A program made the translations under genes and the position numbers. DNA of 64,000 bases, from NCBI RefSeq assembly GCF_963678635.1, contig NC_087069.1, forward strand, positions 4,536,271 through 4,600,270. Direction: 5' to 3'. Source of the stretch: Symsagittifera roscoffensis (Eukaryota > Xenacoelomorpha > Acoela > Convolutidae). The notes beneath the pieces are model-generated. The model was not told the origin of the DNA and ran no database searches. It saw only the letters and a program-made list of their open reading frames with translations. Positions 1 to 11,485 of this stretch are shown in pieces (the first letter of the stretch is position 1; each line of letters begins with the position of its first letter).

Positions 1-807
1 AGTAAATTTTCTCAGTTTCTGATCCGCTGGCGTTTTGCAAATAACTTAAACTGTTTTTCGTTGAAAATATTTATCTTTTTCTGAAGCCATTGCAGAAAAT
101 TCAGCAAAAGCGTGAAAAAAAAAAACGTTCATTTTCTTGTTGAAACGGAAAAGTTTCACCTTTTTATCCTGTGACGGTTTTTCGATCAATCTTACGAGCT
201 GAATAGTTGATGCACTAAGAAGCCACCTAAACCCACTGACCACGGAATCAGTTAATTTTTAGCAGTTAAATTGCAATAATAACTTCGAAAAGACAATAAG
301 AAAAGATTGTAAGAAATAATGGATTTTGTAATGGATTTTGAGATTATATATGAAAGAAAGTTTTGTAGGATCAGTAAAAAATTTTGTTTTCAATGTATTG
401 CGTCGTGTCAATTTGAGTTTGTAACAATTTATGACGGCAAAATTTTTGAAAACAAAAATCAATTTAACGCTCTGAGATTCCATGGAAAATGGAGAAATAG
501 TCGAAATTTTTGGATTAAAGATATAGGAAATATAGTCAATTATAATTACTCTGTAGGACCATGCATTCTATTACTATATTACGAGATATAAAAACAACAG
601 CAATATACAACAACCGCTATGGATGTTAAGCAAAATAATTGGTATATATTTTTTCTGTTTCTCTGAATACATGTTTTTTTTAAACTTTTTAATGGTATAG
701 AATCTGTAGACTTCTGCAAAAATTATAGTTCACGTTGTTTTAAGCGCGTCCTGCTCATTTTCAATTTCTAAACTTACTCACACTTCTATATAAAACTCAT
801 ATCCTTC

Positions 808-838
<31 letters not shown>

Positions 839-1559
839 GTCTATTCTCGAATTTTAAAGAACAAAAAAAATTTCATTAAACAAAACAATAGGCAAAACAG
901 CATTTCTTTCCTCTTTCTCAACCTTACTCCCCTACCGTTTTCATATTAAGTAAGAGAAGTAAATACCTGGAAGCGGATATGAAGGTTGAGTTTGTCCTGG
1001 AAGCGGATATTTTCACGTTGAGAAGACTAGCCAAAAAGACGTTTTTAAGCATGTATAAAAAATGAATAGAAAAAAAAACAAGAAACTTAGAAGTTAGAAA
1101 ACACTATTTTAACCTAGTTAAACTTCATTTGAAATAATTTTACGTCTGTTTTGGGAAAACAAAGCTCAGGTTTTGATTTCGTTAAAAACTTTGCACAAGT
1201 CAAACTAGTTTTAGAAAAAAAACGACAATTTCCCTTTTTGGTGTTATAAATTTCCCTTCCCGTTATAATCTTTTTAAAATAGATTTGATCGCCTGAAAAA
1301 AACCTATAGATTAAAATTCATTTGTGAGCCTTTAATTTAGAGTCTGACTGAAAGTCTCAATATACCACAATATGCAATTACAATTATCCAGAAAAGTCCG
1401 GTTCGGATTATAATCGATTATTATCTATAGAACCTATAGAACCACAGTGCGGGTTCGAGTCCAAAATTAAGAAAATCTTAATCCAGCGTGACATTTTTTT
1501 CAACATAACAAACAAAAACCAGTAAAATTTAATCAATGTGAACAAAAAAGATGTCATAC
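1..1559. other. Non-coding stretch downstream of locus D
   Basis: No gene is recognised. It holds a 21-base C run at 809-829 followed by nine A. It also holds two copies of a 15-base sequence (CCTGGAAGCGGATAT) 30 bases apart at 966 and 996. On the minus strand, about 1390-1559 continues from exon 1 of locus D. That part aligns with 46685-46985 next to pseudogene E, so it is the start of D's first intron. Exon 2 of the family was looked for here and not found. Confidence 0.6.
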
Positions 1560-1783
1560 CTTCTGAGCTGACACCATACAGACTCCTCAACTTCTGGCGG
1601 ATACACTGGCTGACCTTGGCTCATTCTGATTGGCTGAACGGGCACCACCGGCAGAATAAACACCAAGGAGCCCCAATTTCCAGGAATGTTTTCATAGTAA
1701 TCCCAAGATATTGTTCTTGTATCATGATCGGGGGTTGATGTCCATGCAAGTAAAATGCCTATCAAACAATATCTGAAGTCCAT
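1560..1783 (-). CDS. Locus D: first exon of a secreted family protein (partial gene)
   Basis: Seen: an ATG at 1783 on the minus strand opens 74 codons and then a GTATGA donor at 1559 in phase 2. The N-terminus has a short hydrophobic run (YCLIGILLAW) like a signal peptide. The rest carries the family motif IPGNWGSLVFILPV, which matches IPTNWGSQVFVLPV of loci A and B, and a late Cys (VWCQL). The donor phase is the same as in A and B. Unlike A and B, the signal peptide and the motif share one exon. No further exon is found before the left edge, so the gene probably continues outside the window. The function is unknown; secretion is inferred from the N-terminus. A TIR element sits about 0.9 kb upstream of the start. 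Confidence 0.6.
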
Positions 1784-2683
1784 AGAAAAAAAAGACTATC
1801 ATACAACTTTCAAAAAAGAAACTTGTATGAAAAGCATTTTTTCGATCAGAAATTTCTTTTTTAGAAAAACATCTTAAATTGGTTTAGAACTCAAACAAAA
1901 CAAATTGGTGGCATTTGTGATTACATAACAGCAACTTTGGCATCAAAAAAAATTTATTAAACGGAATTCATCTTCCGTCGACTCAATGTGAAAACGTTAT
2001 TCACCCAGGAAAAATTTTCCAATTCGTTTCAAGTAATTTCTGAAATTTTTAGAAGTTTGAAATTGATTTGAAAAATGTGTGAAAAACAAGCAAAACAAAA
2101 AAAATAGATAGTAAGCTTCTAGAAAAATATTGAGGATCTTGAGGATAAGTTTCAGCTGTTTTGTGTTATGCTCTAATTTAGATATTATCTTACCTTACGT
2201 TAGATATTAGGTTACATATAATTGAAAACAAACAGAAATATGTTTTTTGAGCTTTTTCCCCCTCTCACTTATTTGAATAGTTGGCGCAAAAACCTTATTT
2301 TGCTGCTATTTTGCTCATACTATTTGTAATTCTGAAAGTTAAACGGTTTATATATACGATATCAATTTAACGATATATGCAGCCAATTAGTTAGGACTAG
2401 GATTATTTCGGTTGCCTCAACTTTGAATACATTTTGGCAATGCGTGTCGCATCTTCTCCAGCTTTGATCAGAAAAAGTCGCAATTGAACTAAAAAATCAA
2501 GCTGTTTCCTTGTTTCTTAAAAAAATCACAGTTTCTAAAAAAAATTTACAGTTTCTTTAAAAACAGTTTCAGGCGTTCGAAGGTTGATATCGTAAATTAT
2601 TTTAGTTTAATATTTGCAATATTCTGATTAAGTAGCAGCAGGCGAGGTTTTTAATCGTACAAAATCATCAAAATTATCCATTA
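1784..2683. other. Immediate upstream region of locus D
   Basis: AT-rich and non-coding in all frames by inspection. No repeat family or convincing promoter element is recognised. It separates the start codon of D from the inserted TIR element. Confidence 0.4.
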
Positions 2684-5060
2684 CGAGGCTAAACTGTGCA
2701 TTCCGTGCATTGTATGCGGATTCCACAACAGACCAAAATCAGATTTGTCGCGGAATCCACATCCTTGCTACTTTTCTTTGATCTTCTTTGCTGTTATGGA
2801 TTCCGCAAAAAAAACTTAAAACACCGTTCGTCTCAACATCGCTCCAAAAATAGACGTATCTGCGGAATCCAAAACAATTTGTGGAGTCCACAAACAAACA
2901 ATAAGACATGTGATTGTTAATTTAAGATGTTGCGGAATCCGCAACTATAAGCAGGATCCGCAAGCTTTACGTGGAATCCGCATTTTGTTTGCGGGTTCCG
3001 TTTACATATATGTATATATGTAGTGCGTTTAAAATAATATCTTTCATTTATATGATTTGATTTCAATAGACTAGGAATTTACTAAATCAGCGTTTGGGAT
3101 TAATGGAATCCCAATTACTGACCAGTATTTGGGATCGAAGAAAACCCAAATACTGAACTAGTTCGACGATTTGCTATGCGTTGTGTTTCTAACCACTCTC
3201 AACCTAATGAATATCTAATTTATTCCATATTTATTCCATGTTATTCTAAACTTTGGGAATGCATCAATCCCAAATACTGACCAGTATTTAGGATCTATGG
3301 ATCCCAAGTCTTGACCTAATTTGGTGTATATGCTGTCTGTTGTGTTTCCATTCTCTCTCAACCCAATGACTACAATAACTGAAATTATTCGGCGTTACCC
3401 GCACTGACAAAAAGGGATTAAAAAAGTACGCTGATTAAATTTAGATCGATTTTAGTATGAAAAAAGTACAAACATTAAATAAAAATGATAAAGATTTAGT
3501 TAAATCGATTTAAAATCGATTTCAATTGATCTTAAATACCAGCTAAAAAAAGATCGAAATAAAATTTAAATTGATTTAAATCCATTCTTTCCAGTCATAA
3601 TTTGTTTTTATTTTTAAGGTGATTAAAACGGATTTTAATCAATTTAAATCAATTATTTTACACCGAGTTTGATCAGTTTTGAATTTTTAACGCATTTATT
3701 CCTTGCCTCTCATTTTAAATTTTTCATCCATAGCGTATTTTAGCTATGAAGAGACCAAACAAAAATGTCTATGAATTCCTTGAATTTTTTGAGTTCAAAA
3801 ACTGATCTATATTGACCCTTTTCTTGATTCGTTTCATAAAATTTTGCTCGAAACCTGATTTTCTTTTATGATTTTCCCTGATTTTATAATATTGAGATCG
3901 AAATTTAACAAAATTAAAATTATTGTGATCCTTTTTTCGTTCTTTACCAGGATTTTGCCCATTATCTGATTTACAATGATTTTCTATGGTTTCATTGGAT
4001 ATTTTCGAGCTTCAAACCTGATTTTTGTGGCTCTTTTTTTGAATTCTATAACATCTGGCCGGTGTGTTTTGATTTCGAAAAAAAATCCAGAACAAAATAT
4101 TTCAATTATTGATCCTGAAGAGTATGTTTTTTTTAGCAAAAAAATTTAGTTTATTGAGTCTGAAAGTCCGCGCAAATCTTTTTTAAACAGATTTTTAAGA
4201 CACTTGAATTGATCAAAAATTGTCAAGAAAGATCGATTTAAATCGATTTAAAATGGATTTAAGTGAGATTCGGATGGATTCTAGTGAGTCGGAAAATCCA
4301 TCTAAATCGAATTAAATCGATTTTTTAGACACTTAAATCGATCTGAATTTTCAAAAAAGATAGATTTAAATCGATTTAATATCCATTTAAATCCGTAAAA
4401 AGTACATTGTTAATCAATTTGGCTTGATTTAAAATCGATTTAAAATCAAATTAAATCGATCCGAAACCATTTTCGTCAGTGCGGTTATGCTTCAAAAGTC
4501 AGTATTTGGGATTGATACAATCCCAAATTTTGGCCTAATTTGGCAATTGGTGTATTGTTTTTCCATACACTCTCAACTCATTGACTCCAATTATGGAAAT
4601 TGTTTGGTGTTGTGCTTCCAAAATACTGAAAGATGACATCCACGAAAATAGGTAACCAATGTTTTAAGACTTGTTCGTGGATTCCGCTGACAATGGTTAA
4701 GTCCTTGATTTTAAATTCCGCATTGCTAGAGATAAGAATTCCAGCTCTAGCTTTTAATTGTTTCTTTTGCAAGTACAAAATTTAACAAAATTTGGAAGCC
4801 ACTTACAGTTTGCAGAATCCGATTACATTTGCGGATTCCGCTTACGTTTTGCCGAATCCACATTTTCGCTAGTTGCGGAATCAGCGAAATTGCAAAAGTG
4901 CCGACAAAATTTACGTTACACTCATATGTACGCGGAATCCACGGAAGTTTTGTAAGTGGAATTCACTTATATTTTGGAATATGTTCAAAGATTAGTTTTT
5001 GGAGTCCAGGAACAAACAGACAGAAGATTGTGCGCCTATCCAGTGCACAAATTGGCCTCG
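2684..5060 (-). mobile_element. GGATTCC-rich TIR element, copy G1, carrying a nested element
   Basis: Seen: terminal inverted repeats. The left end reads CGAGGCTAAACTGTGCA. The right end, reverse complemented, reads CGAGGCCAATTTGTGCA. Both ends are flanked by TA (2682-2683 and 5061-5062), which fits a TA target duplication. Both ends carry many copies of GGATTCC or GCGGAATCC every 15-25 bases. The middle holds inverted repeats of the type CAGTATTTGGGAT/ATCCCAAATACTG. Without the nested insertion it is about 1.29 kb, close to copy G2 (1178 bp). No transposase frame is seen, so it is non-autonomous. A TA duplication suggests Tc1/mariner-like mobilisation (inference). Open frames across it are products of the repeat. 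Confidence 0.75.
3398..4484 (+). mobile_element. Nested non-autonomous TIR element with TTA target duplication
   Basis: Seen: the left end starts CCCGCACTGACAAAA and the right end is the inverse, TTTTCGTCAGTGCGG. TTA is present on both sides (3395-3397 and 4485-4487). Copies G2 and G3 show the empty site, with GGCGTT or GGCGTTA directly joined to TGCTTC when read on this strand. That confirms insertion and a 3-bp duplication. The interior is AT-rich and full of overlapping palindromes around AAATCGATTT. A TTA/TAA duplication is characteristic of PIF/Harbinger elements, so that class is the best guess. No open frame of note is present. Confidence 0.75.
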
Positions 5061-6129
5061 TAATGTCCTTAACATTTCCTAGATCCGATAGAGAATATTA
5101 AAAAATGACCCTACCTTTCTGAAGAAAAACAAACAAAGCAAAATTGATGTTCATCTTGAAAGCTAAATATGGATAACAATTCAAAAAACGAATATATTAT
5201 GGCTTCAACTTTGATAAACTTACTCAATGAAGGTCATAATTCTATTCGATTGAGTTGAGTACTGAACCAACATTTAAAATATTTAAGTTTGTTCTAAAGG
5301 TCAAACGTTTAAGTTGAAGTCGTGTTGAAATTGAAATAAATAATCACCTAGTTTTGAAAAGCGATTTCAAAATTTTTCTCGTTAGCAAAAGTCCTCACCT
5401 AGTGTTTAACCATCGTCTCTCATATATGTTTTATATCTACTTAGGCAAACTAGAATCAATATTATTAGAAAGGTTTTCCGATTCAAAACAAATCGACGCG
5501 TGATGGACCAAGGTAATGAATTATGAATTTGCCGAAAGCGATGAAAAACTAGTTAATTTGTTTTTGTTCCGTCTTTCGTAACAAAAATAAAAAAATATTT
5601 GTGCTCGGGTGGTTTTTTTCGGACAAATTTCGATTTTTTAACTAGCCACTTTTGACGGATTTTTTTTAAAATTACAAATCAAAACGTATTGTTGTCCTGA
5701 GCTTAAATTTGAAAAGATATTTCACCTGTGATCATTTTTTGCGGGCTTAAAGATTGCCATTTTGGTCAATTTTGGACATTTAACGCGCGATATATTTCGC
5801 GCTATGAACGCGTAGGCTAGATTTAATCCTTCTTAGAAATCGTTCCAAATTGGTTGAAGGAAGCTTGTTTGTTATTAATGATATGTTACTAGCAACGAAA
5901 TCTATTACTTTGTACTTAATATGAAGCATGGGGGGATAATTTTCAAAAAAAATCTCAATTTTTTTTTTCAATTTCTTCTACTACATTCAATTTTTTCCTG
6001 TGATTTTTTTGCTCCATAATTCTTAAAAGGCATTCGGAACAAACAGGGCTTCGCCTGGCTACGAGCAGCCTTGTCCGAGTTGAAATTGCATATTTAGAAC
6101 TACAGACAAAAGTGACAAGATGATATGTA
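5061..6129. other. Non-coding AT-rich stretch
   Basis: No gene or recognised element. A short part near 5635 (AACTAGCCACTTTTGACGG) resembles, in inverse, sequence near 61450 in intron 3 of locus C. That is a weak hint of a further dispersed repeat. Confidence 0.35.
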
Positions 6130-6955
6130 TCTCAGTCTGAAAAGCACGTTTGAATTTCTTCCACTACACTACTCTACAATTTTTTCGTCTATAAGCTGTG
6201 CAAAATTGAGAAGTTAGCAGCAATACAGTCAGCAGTGAAATAAAATCGAAATTTTTTATGCGAGCAGCAACGCTGTAGCGCTTGAAAAGATGCAGCCAAT
6301 CAAACAGAAAATTATCTATCTTTCGGTTAACTGACAACGCTTCTCGGAAAGGTGAAAAAAAGCTATTAAAATGAACTTTCGATGTCTAAAAATTTTTCAA
6401 CACAACCGATTCATATATTACGCTCAGACAACCAAAGGCGATTCGAATCCTTTTTCCGGCAAAAAGTGATCGCATTACAATTCATTTGAAATCCATTATA
6501 TTGGATGATATAATGAGTAGAAAATCACAACAAAATGGATTTTTTTGTTTCAAGTGTGTGTCTGAAAGGGTGGAAGGCTGCAATCAGAACATTGTGAAAA
6601 CGAAAAAAAAACGAGAAATCAAGTAATATAGTAACAGTAGAAAAAAAAGTTGCTCAGATAAAAATTGAAATTAAACATTAAGTGACCATATTTAGCTTAA
6701 AACGTACAATGCTTTTCGAATACTAGCTGAATAATTCATTTCAATTGATTATAATCTTTTTTTTCTATGGACCATGGTAAGAAACAAAACTGAAATTTAA
6801 TCAATTTTAATCCAGGGAACTATGCGGGTTGACAGCTTCGGCAAACTGACTTTTCGGCACGTTGAAATGCTGCCATCGGTGCGTACTATAAACATGTTAT
6901 CAGAAAACTGAATTGCCGTGAGCAAATAATCATCCTGCCCGGGGTTATACAATGG
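6130..6955 (-). promoter_or_regulatory. Upstream block of locus D shared with pseudogene E
   Basis: Seen on the minus strand: several stretches align in the same order with 45868-46180, which lies upstream of pseudogene E. Examples are AGTACGCACCGATG, CAGTTAACCGAAA and GATTGGCTGCATCTTT, the last containing an inverted CCAAT (ATTGG). E lies about 300-600 bases from its block. D lies 4-5 kb away because elements have inserted between. I infer a shared 5' flank, possibly promoter or 5' untranslated sequence. No TATA box or transcription start can be fixed. Confidence 0.35.
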
Positions 6956-8334
6956 TTAATCAACAAAATCTCATATTATGGCCCAGGCATTTTAAACAGT
7001 TGAAAAATTGCAAGAAAAATCTATGGCTAGCGTTTTCTCATATATGATAATTGTATGACTAGTATTTTTTTCATTCTGAATTTATATGGTTGAAAACGAA
7101 AATTACAAGACTAAATAGATGAACAAAGTTTTAATTTTGCTTTATTTTTTTTGCTTTTGCGATCAAAGTTGAACAAAAATTGAGTTTCTAAATACTTATT
7201 TTCTGTATACGATGAGAAAACTTCTATTTTTTTAAATTAAGTTTTCGTGGTTTCAAGTCATGTTTTCAAGTTTGACCTTTTGTAATCACTTTTTTCATAA
7301 AAGACAAAAAGTTATGAAATTAGATTGTTAGTGTAAAATACTGAATCTGTAATTCTATGGATATTAAAACTAGAAATCTTTTTTTTTTGGCCCCACAATT
7401 GTTTTATGGCAGAATGCTAGTGATACATTTTCTCTGTATTTTGGTTTTTTGAGTTACATAGGGGTAAGGTGTTAAATAAATAGGGGTAAGGTGTTAATGT
7501 ATAAATAGAGGTAAGGTGTTAAATAAATTTATTTTGCTATCTTTAAAACACTGCTCTCACACAAGCAATAATTTAACTAATGAATGAAGTTTTTTGAGAT
7601 ATTTGTACCAATTAAAGCAATTCAAAACTGCGAGATAAATTGATCAGGTTGATAACATCATTTATTAGTTATATGACCTTAAGTTGTGAAAAAAAGAAGA
7701 AAAAAAACGTTTTCCACAGTTCCCTAAAAACATTGTTGATATAAAGTTTTTTTTTGAACTTGACTGGAAGTGACAGTGAACTTGGTAGCAACCATTAGCT
7801 ACTATCAACCTATTTTGAAATTTTCTCTAAAAAAGGGAGAGGAAGTTACAAAAACAAAATAAAAATCAAAAAAGCAAAAAAACCACACCAAGCCAAAAAT
7901 GGAAAACAAGGAGCATCAGAAGAGAATAAATTAACATCTTTACTAGATATAATCCCACAGACGTATAAAAAGATTAGGATTTCTCTTAAAATATGTTAAC
8001 GACTAAAATTTTTCTGATGAAGTGGTTTTCTGTTCAGCTTTTTCAAAAAAAATGAAAGTAATTGAAAGCGTCTGAATTTCTAAAAATAGTTTCTAATGCC
8101 CTTTCTAAACACAAACGCATGCCTTTAGAAATCAATAGCTTGGTTGAAGACTGGGAGTAATTGCAGCCCAAACTTGAAAGTAGAGCTCGCAAAGTACTAG
8201 GGTATGATACATTCCGATCATCTCGCACAAAATTTGGTGTGTTTGTACCTTCACGATCAAATGCAGTTATGTTTTGACTTCATCACTAAAAAGATGTGCT
8301 CGACTGTTCTCGAACCAAGCAAGATATCTTTTCA
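6956..8334. other. Non-coding stretch with a small tandem repeat
   Basis: A minisatellite of three units of about 22-24 bases with core GGGGTAAGGTGTTAA (the last unit GAGGTAAGGTG) lies at 7458-7530. A 61-codon open frame on the minus strand (8228-8043) has plausible amino-acid composition (Ser/Leu-rich, two Cys). It matches nothing I know and has no clear splice context. I do not call it a gene. Confidence 0.4.
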
Positions 8335-8835
8335 CGGTACCGTCCAAAAAATTGAGCTGGACTCTTCTCAACCCAACTCATAGCGTGGTCACAATATACC
8401 TCAAGACCGATCTTCCCGCGGTAAAACATAGTCAATAAAGCAGCTTTTTAAAGTTTCAACCCCTTTCGACACACTTTACAAAAACCAGACTATTCTTGAA
8501 TTAGAAAAAAAAACGAAATTCAAACTTTCAAAATTTATCATAATAAAACTTTTGGTTTTTAATTTTAAAAGAAACATGCTTTACCGACTTTGTTTTACCA
8601 CGGAACGATCGGGCTTGAGGTAGATTTTCACGGCATTAGGCCGAATTTTCATATTGGAACAACCGTGAGCGATCAACCGTAAGGGAACAACTTCAATATG
8701 TTTTGATTATTGAACAACTTAAATATCTTTCGAGTTTCGACCCCGCTCGATTTATGTTGTGTTTTTTGGGCCTCGCTCCGAATCCTGTCTCGTTTATTTT
8801 TATTTGGTCGAGCGCTGATATTTTGATTGACTATT
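8335..8835. repeat. Foldback-type repeat, copy 1
   Basis: The stretch around 8400-8445 (CCTCAAGACCGATC, GCGGTAAAACATAGTC) recurs as its inverse at about 8590-8630. That gives two arms around an AT-rich spacer. The flank around 8740-8820 (CCCGCTCGATTTATGTTG, AATCCTGTCTCG, GGTCGAGCGC) is found again, inverted, at 37190-37290. Part of the arm recurs at 37360-37440. It is a dispersed inverted repeat, probably a small non-autonomous element. Ends and target duplication could not be fixed. Confidence 0.45.
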
Positions 8836-9079
8836 GACTTCGAAAGTCAAAACAAAGAGGGTCAAACCAACTGCACTTGGGTACAAATTGTAAGACATCC
8901 TCAGCCTGTAGGTCATTTGAGTCAGAGTTACCCAAACACCGTTTTGAATCCTTGACCTTTCAGTTTACAGAATTCCCTTGATCTCTTTTTTAAAACCCAT
9001 TAATTGAACAATGTTTGTGCTGAATCCGATGAAATTTTACAAAATTTACAATTTGGTATCATAATGTACCTCTATATCT

Positions 9080-9312
9080 AACAAGATCAGTTAGTTAATA
9101 AATTATGACCTGAAACAAATATAAAATGCGTCATTAAATCTTGGTAACTTTCGCATTTTCTGACATTTGTTTAGCAATTGTGGGTTATTTGTCTTTCAAG
9201 AACCTTGTGATCAATTTCATAGATAGAACGATCGAGTATTAAAGTTATCCTAGTTATCAATTTCCTGGATACTGAATTGATTTATATCAGGAAAAGTGCA
9301 GACGGGTAAAAC
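9080..9312. repeat. Half copy of the palindromic MITE seen at 36232-36654
   Basis: This stretch aligns with the right arm of the 36-kb palindromic element: GGGTTATTTGTCTTTCAAGAA, then a TTCCTGGAT block, then the terminal GAAAAGTGCAGACGGGTAAAA near 9290-9312. No matching left arm is evident upstream. It seems to be a truncated copy. Confidence 0.5.
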
Positions 9313-9584
9313 TATGCTGCCAATTTCATTTATTTCTCTGTTGCCAGCAAACTTTCAGCCGAATTTTTTTCCGGAAAAAAATCGGTAGAAAAAAGTACCA
9401 ACTTGAAAACACCAACTACCATCTATCAGAATTTTATGATGCCCAAAAACTAAGTATAAAACGGGCAACTTTTTTCAAATTTTCCGTTTTTCTTGCACAA
9501 ATATTTCTAGCCAAAAAATTGAGCTAAACAGGAAAAATGGTTTTCCAGCCAAAAAAACTACTCTAAACTTCAAATCAAATTGGA

Positions 9585-10140
9585 AGGAAGCGTCTGACAA
9601 TTTTTTCTTAAGGCTAACATAAACGTTTATCTTCAAGGAGCAGCAAAATAGTGACATATACTTGATGAGCAGAGACTAATACACAGTCAGCAATCTCAAG
9701 TTTCAGTTGGTTCTTTGAAATCTGAAACTTTTGAAAGCTAATCTTTTACTGTGCATTGTATCACTTACAACAGAGGGCATTTTTAATGAAAAAATGGCCA
9801 AGTCGTTGATCTGGTTTCATTTTTTTGACGTTCCTTCGTTTTTTTAGTTCTAAATGTACCCACTTACAGCCTTGGAAGGAAGCGTAGAACATTTTTCTGC
9901 TTGATGCAAATAAAAACATATTGGTTATAGTGACATATAATTATGGTGACATTCAATTGATTAGCAGAGTTTAATAACCTTTTCAGCCATCTCAAGCTTT
10001 AATTGCTTATTTCATATCTAACTTTTTTGAAAGTTAGTTTTTAAGGGTGCAAAAAAAAACAGAAGGCGCCTTTTTAAGAAAAATTTGTCAAAAGGCGCCT
10101 TCTGGTTTTCAAAATTTTACGTTTCTAAACTTAATCTACG
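9585..10140. repeat. Diverged tandem duplication of about 290 bases
   Basis: The block beginning GGAAGGAAGCGT at about 9581 recurs at about 9874. Both copies continue through AGTGACATATA, GAGCAGAG or TTAGCAGAG, and CAGC..ATCTCAAG to a GTTAGTTTT-like end. The copies are diverged and non-coding. The second copy ends in the hairpin listed next. Confidence 0.4.
10061..10103. repeat. Perfect 14-bp inverted repeat (hairpin)
   Basis: AGAAGGCGCCTTTT at 10061-10074 is exactly complementary to AAAAGGCGCCTTCT at 10090-10103, with a 15-base loop. The GC-rich arm is unusual in this AT-rich stretch. No function can be assigned. Confidence 0.55.
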
Positions 10141-11485
10141 CACTTACAACCATCATCAGTTTTTTGAACAAAATTTGCTCATTTTGAAGTTTTAACTACT
10201 AATTTAGTAATATTTTGGATGATTTTTTTCTAATGTTTCAGCAGCACTAAGTTTTACCCGTCTCAAAAGAAAAACGACAACAGTATACACTAATCAAAAT
10301 GGGCCGTTGTTTCTTCCATCTTCTTCTAACTGGTAAATAAATTTTTTCAGAGCAGTTGATCGAACATTCTTGTGCCAGAATTAAAATAATCAAAACTTTT
10401 TCAACGAAAATTAGCTTAAAAAAACAAACAACCTGGAAAAAAGTTTCAGAAACTTTAGAAAACGTTGACTGTTTGAAAGCTTTCGCGCATTCGGTTGCTC
10501 GTTGAAGCTTTTCGCGCATTCTTTTTGTGCCAGCTTAAACTCAATGCAATTTTGATTCCAAAACATTTTAGATTTGCTACAGAAACTAATGATACTATAA
10601 CATGAAACGAAGCCATTTAACACAATGAGTACAGTTGATAACACAAAACTAGTAATCCTTGAGTTCTCATTTGATTTTTACAACATTTGATTTGTTAAAA
10701 ACTTACTTTAAGCAAAATCAACGGTGTATAGTTGCTTGCGTATTTTTTCAGACCCTTTTTTAACTATGACGTTTTTTGGTTTTGGGGTAAAATGTCGATC
10801 ATTCGGCAATGTCTGAGACTAATGTATGCACTCTTCAAAGCTTGAATCCAATTATGAATGGCAAACATTTTATAGTTTTCTTTTAATGGAAATATTCCGT
10901 GAACTATTCCGCAATCAAAACCCCTACAAACTGAATCTAGGTGGACTTCTGGTCATTTTTCATCGCATTATGACTCAATTTATAAAACATAAATTTTCAA
11001 ATTGACAGTTCAAGATTGATTGGTATCGATATTTTTAAACTAAATTTCAAAACCTGTTAATGGTCAATCGGAAAACTCGCTGCTTTGTTCTGACATACAA
11101 GCTGTCTATTTCAACTTTATGAAAATTGCAAGAGCTCAATTTTTATCTTAGCAAAAGTAATTTAAATACTGTGCACAACCAACTTCAAAGCTAAAATTTA
11201 CAGGGTGTCATTTCAACCTAATCATTTTTTCATTGGAACAGCTCAAAACTCAGGAATCAAAAATCAAAGGTTAAAAAACGTTTGTAATAATTTCAAAAAT
11301 TAGAAAAAGAGAATTTGTAAAAACTACGAGACGTAGGACCGATCAGAAAAAAACATACAACCAAATTATGAGTCGCGTCAGATTTTTACTAAGTTCTGAA
11401 ATTACACTTATTCACTAAAGGAGTTTCCATCAGTTTATATTCAATTGAACCCAAAAATTTTGTAAATTATTTTTGTTGTTTTTAG
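10141..11485. other. 5' flank or first intron of gene A
   Basis: No exon is confirmed. The sequence around 10930-10990 (AATCTAGGTGGACTTCTGG, then TTTCATC.CATT) aligns with the minus strand at 34240-34310, upstream of gene B. So A and B share 5' sequence beyond their first recognised exon. The missing first exon, which must end in phase 1 and should supply a start codon and signal peptide, is expected here or further upstream. Confidence 0.4.

Noticed and set aside
10886-10940. Missing first exon of gene A (ATG, 18 codons, phase-1 donor at 10941).
   Set aside because: Phase fits, but the peptide is polar and not a signal peptide. The homologous stretch upstream of B has a stop in that frame.
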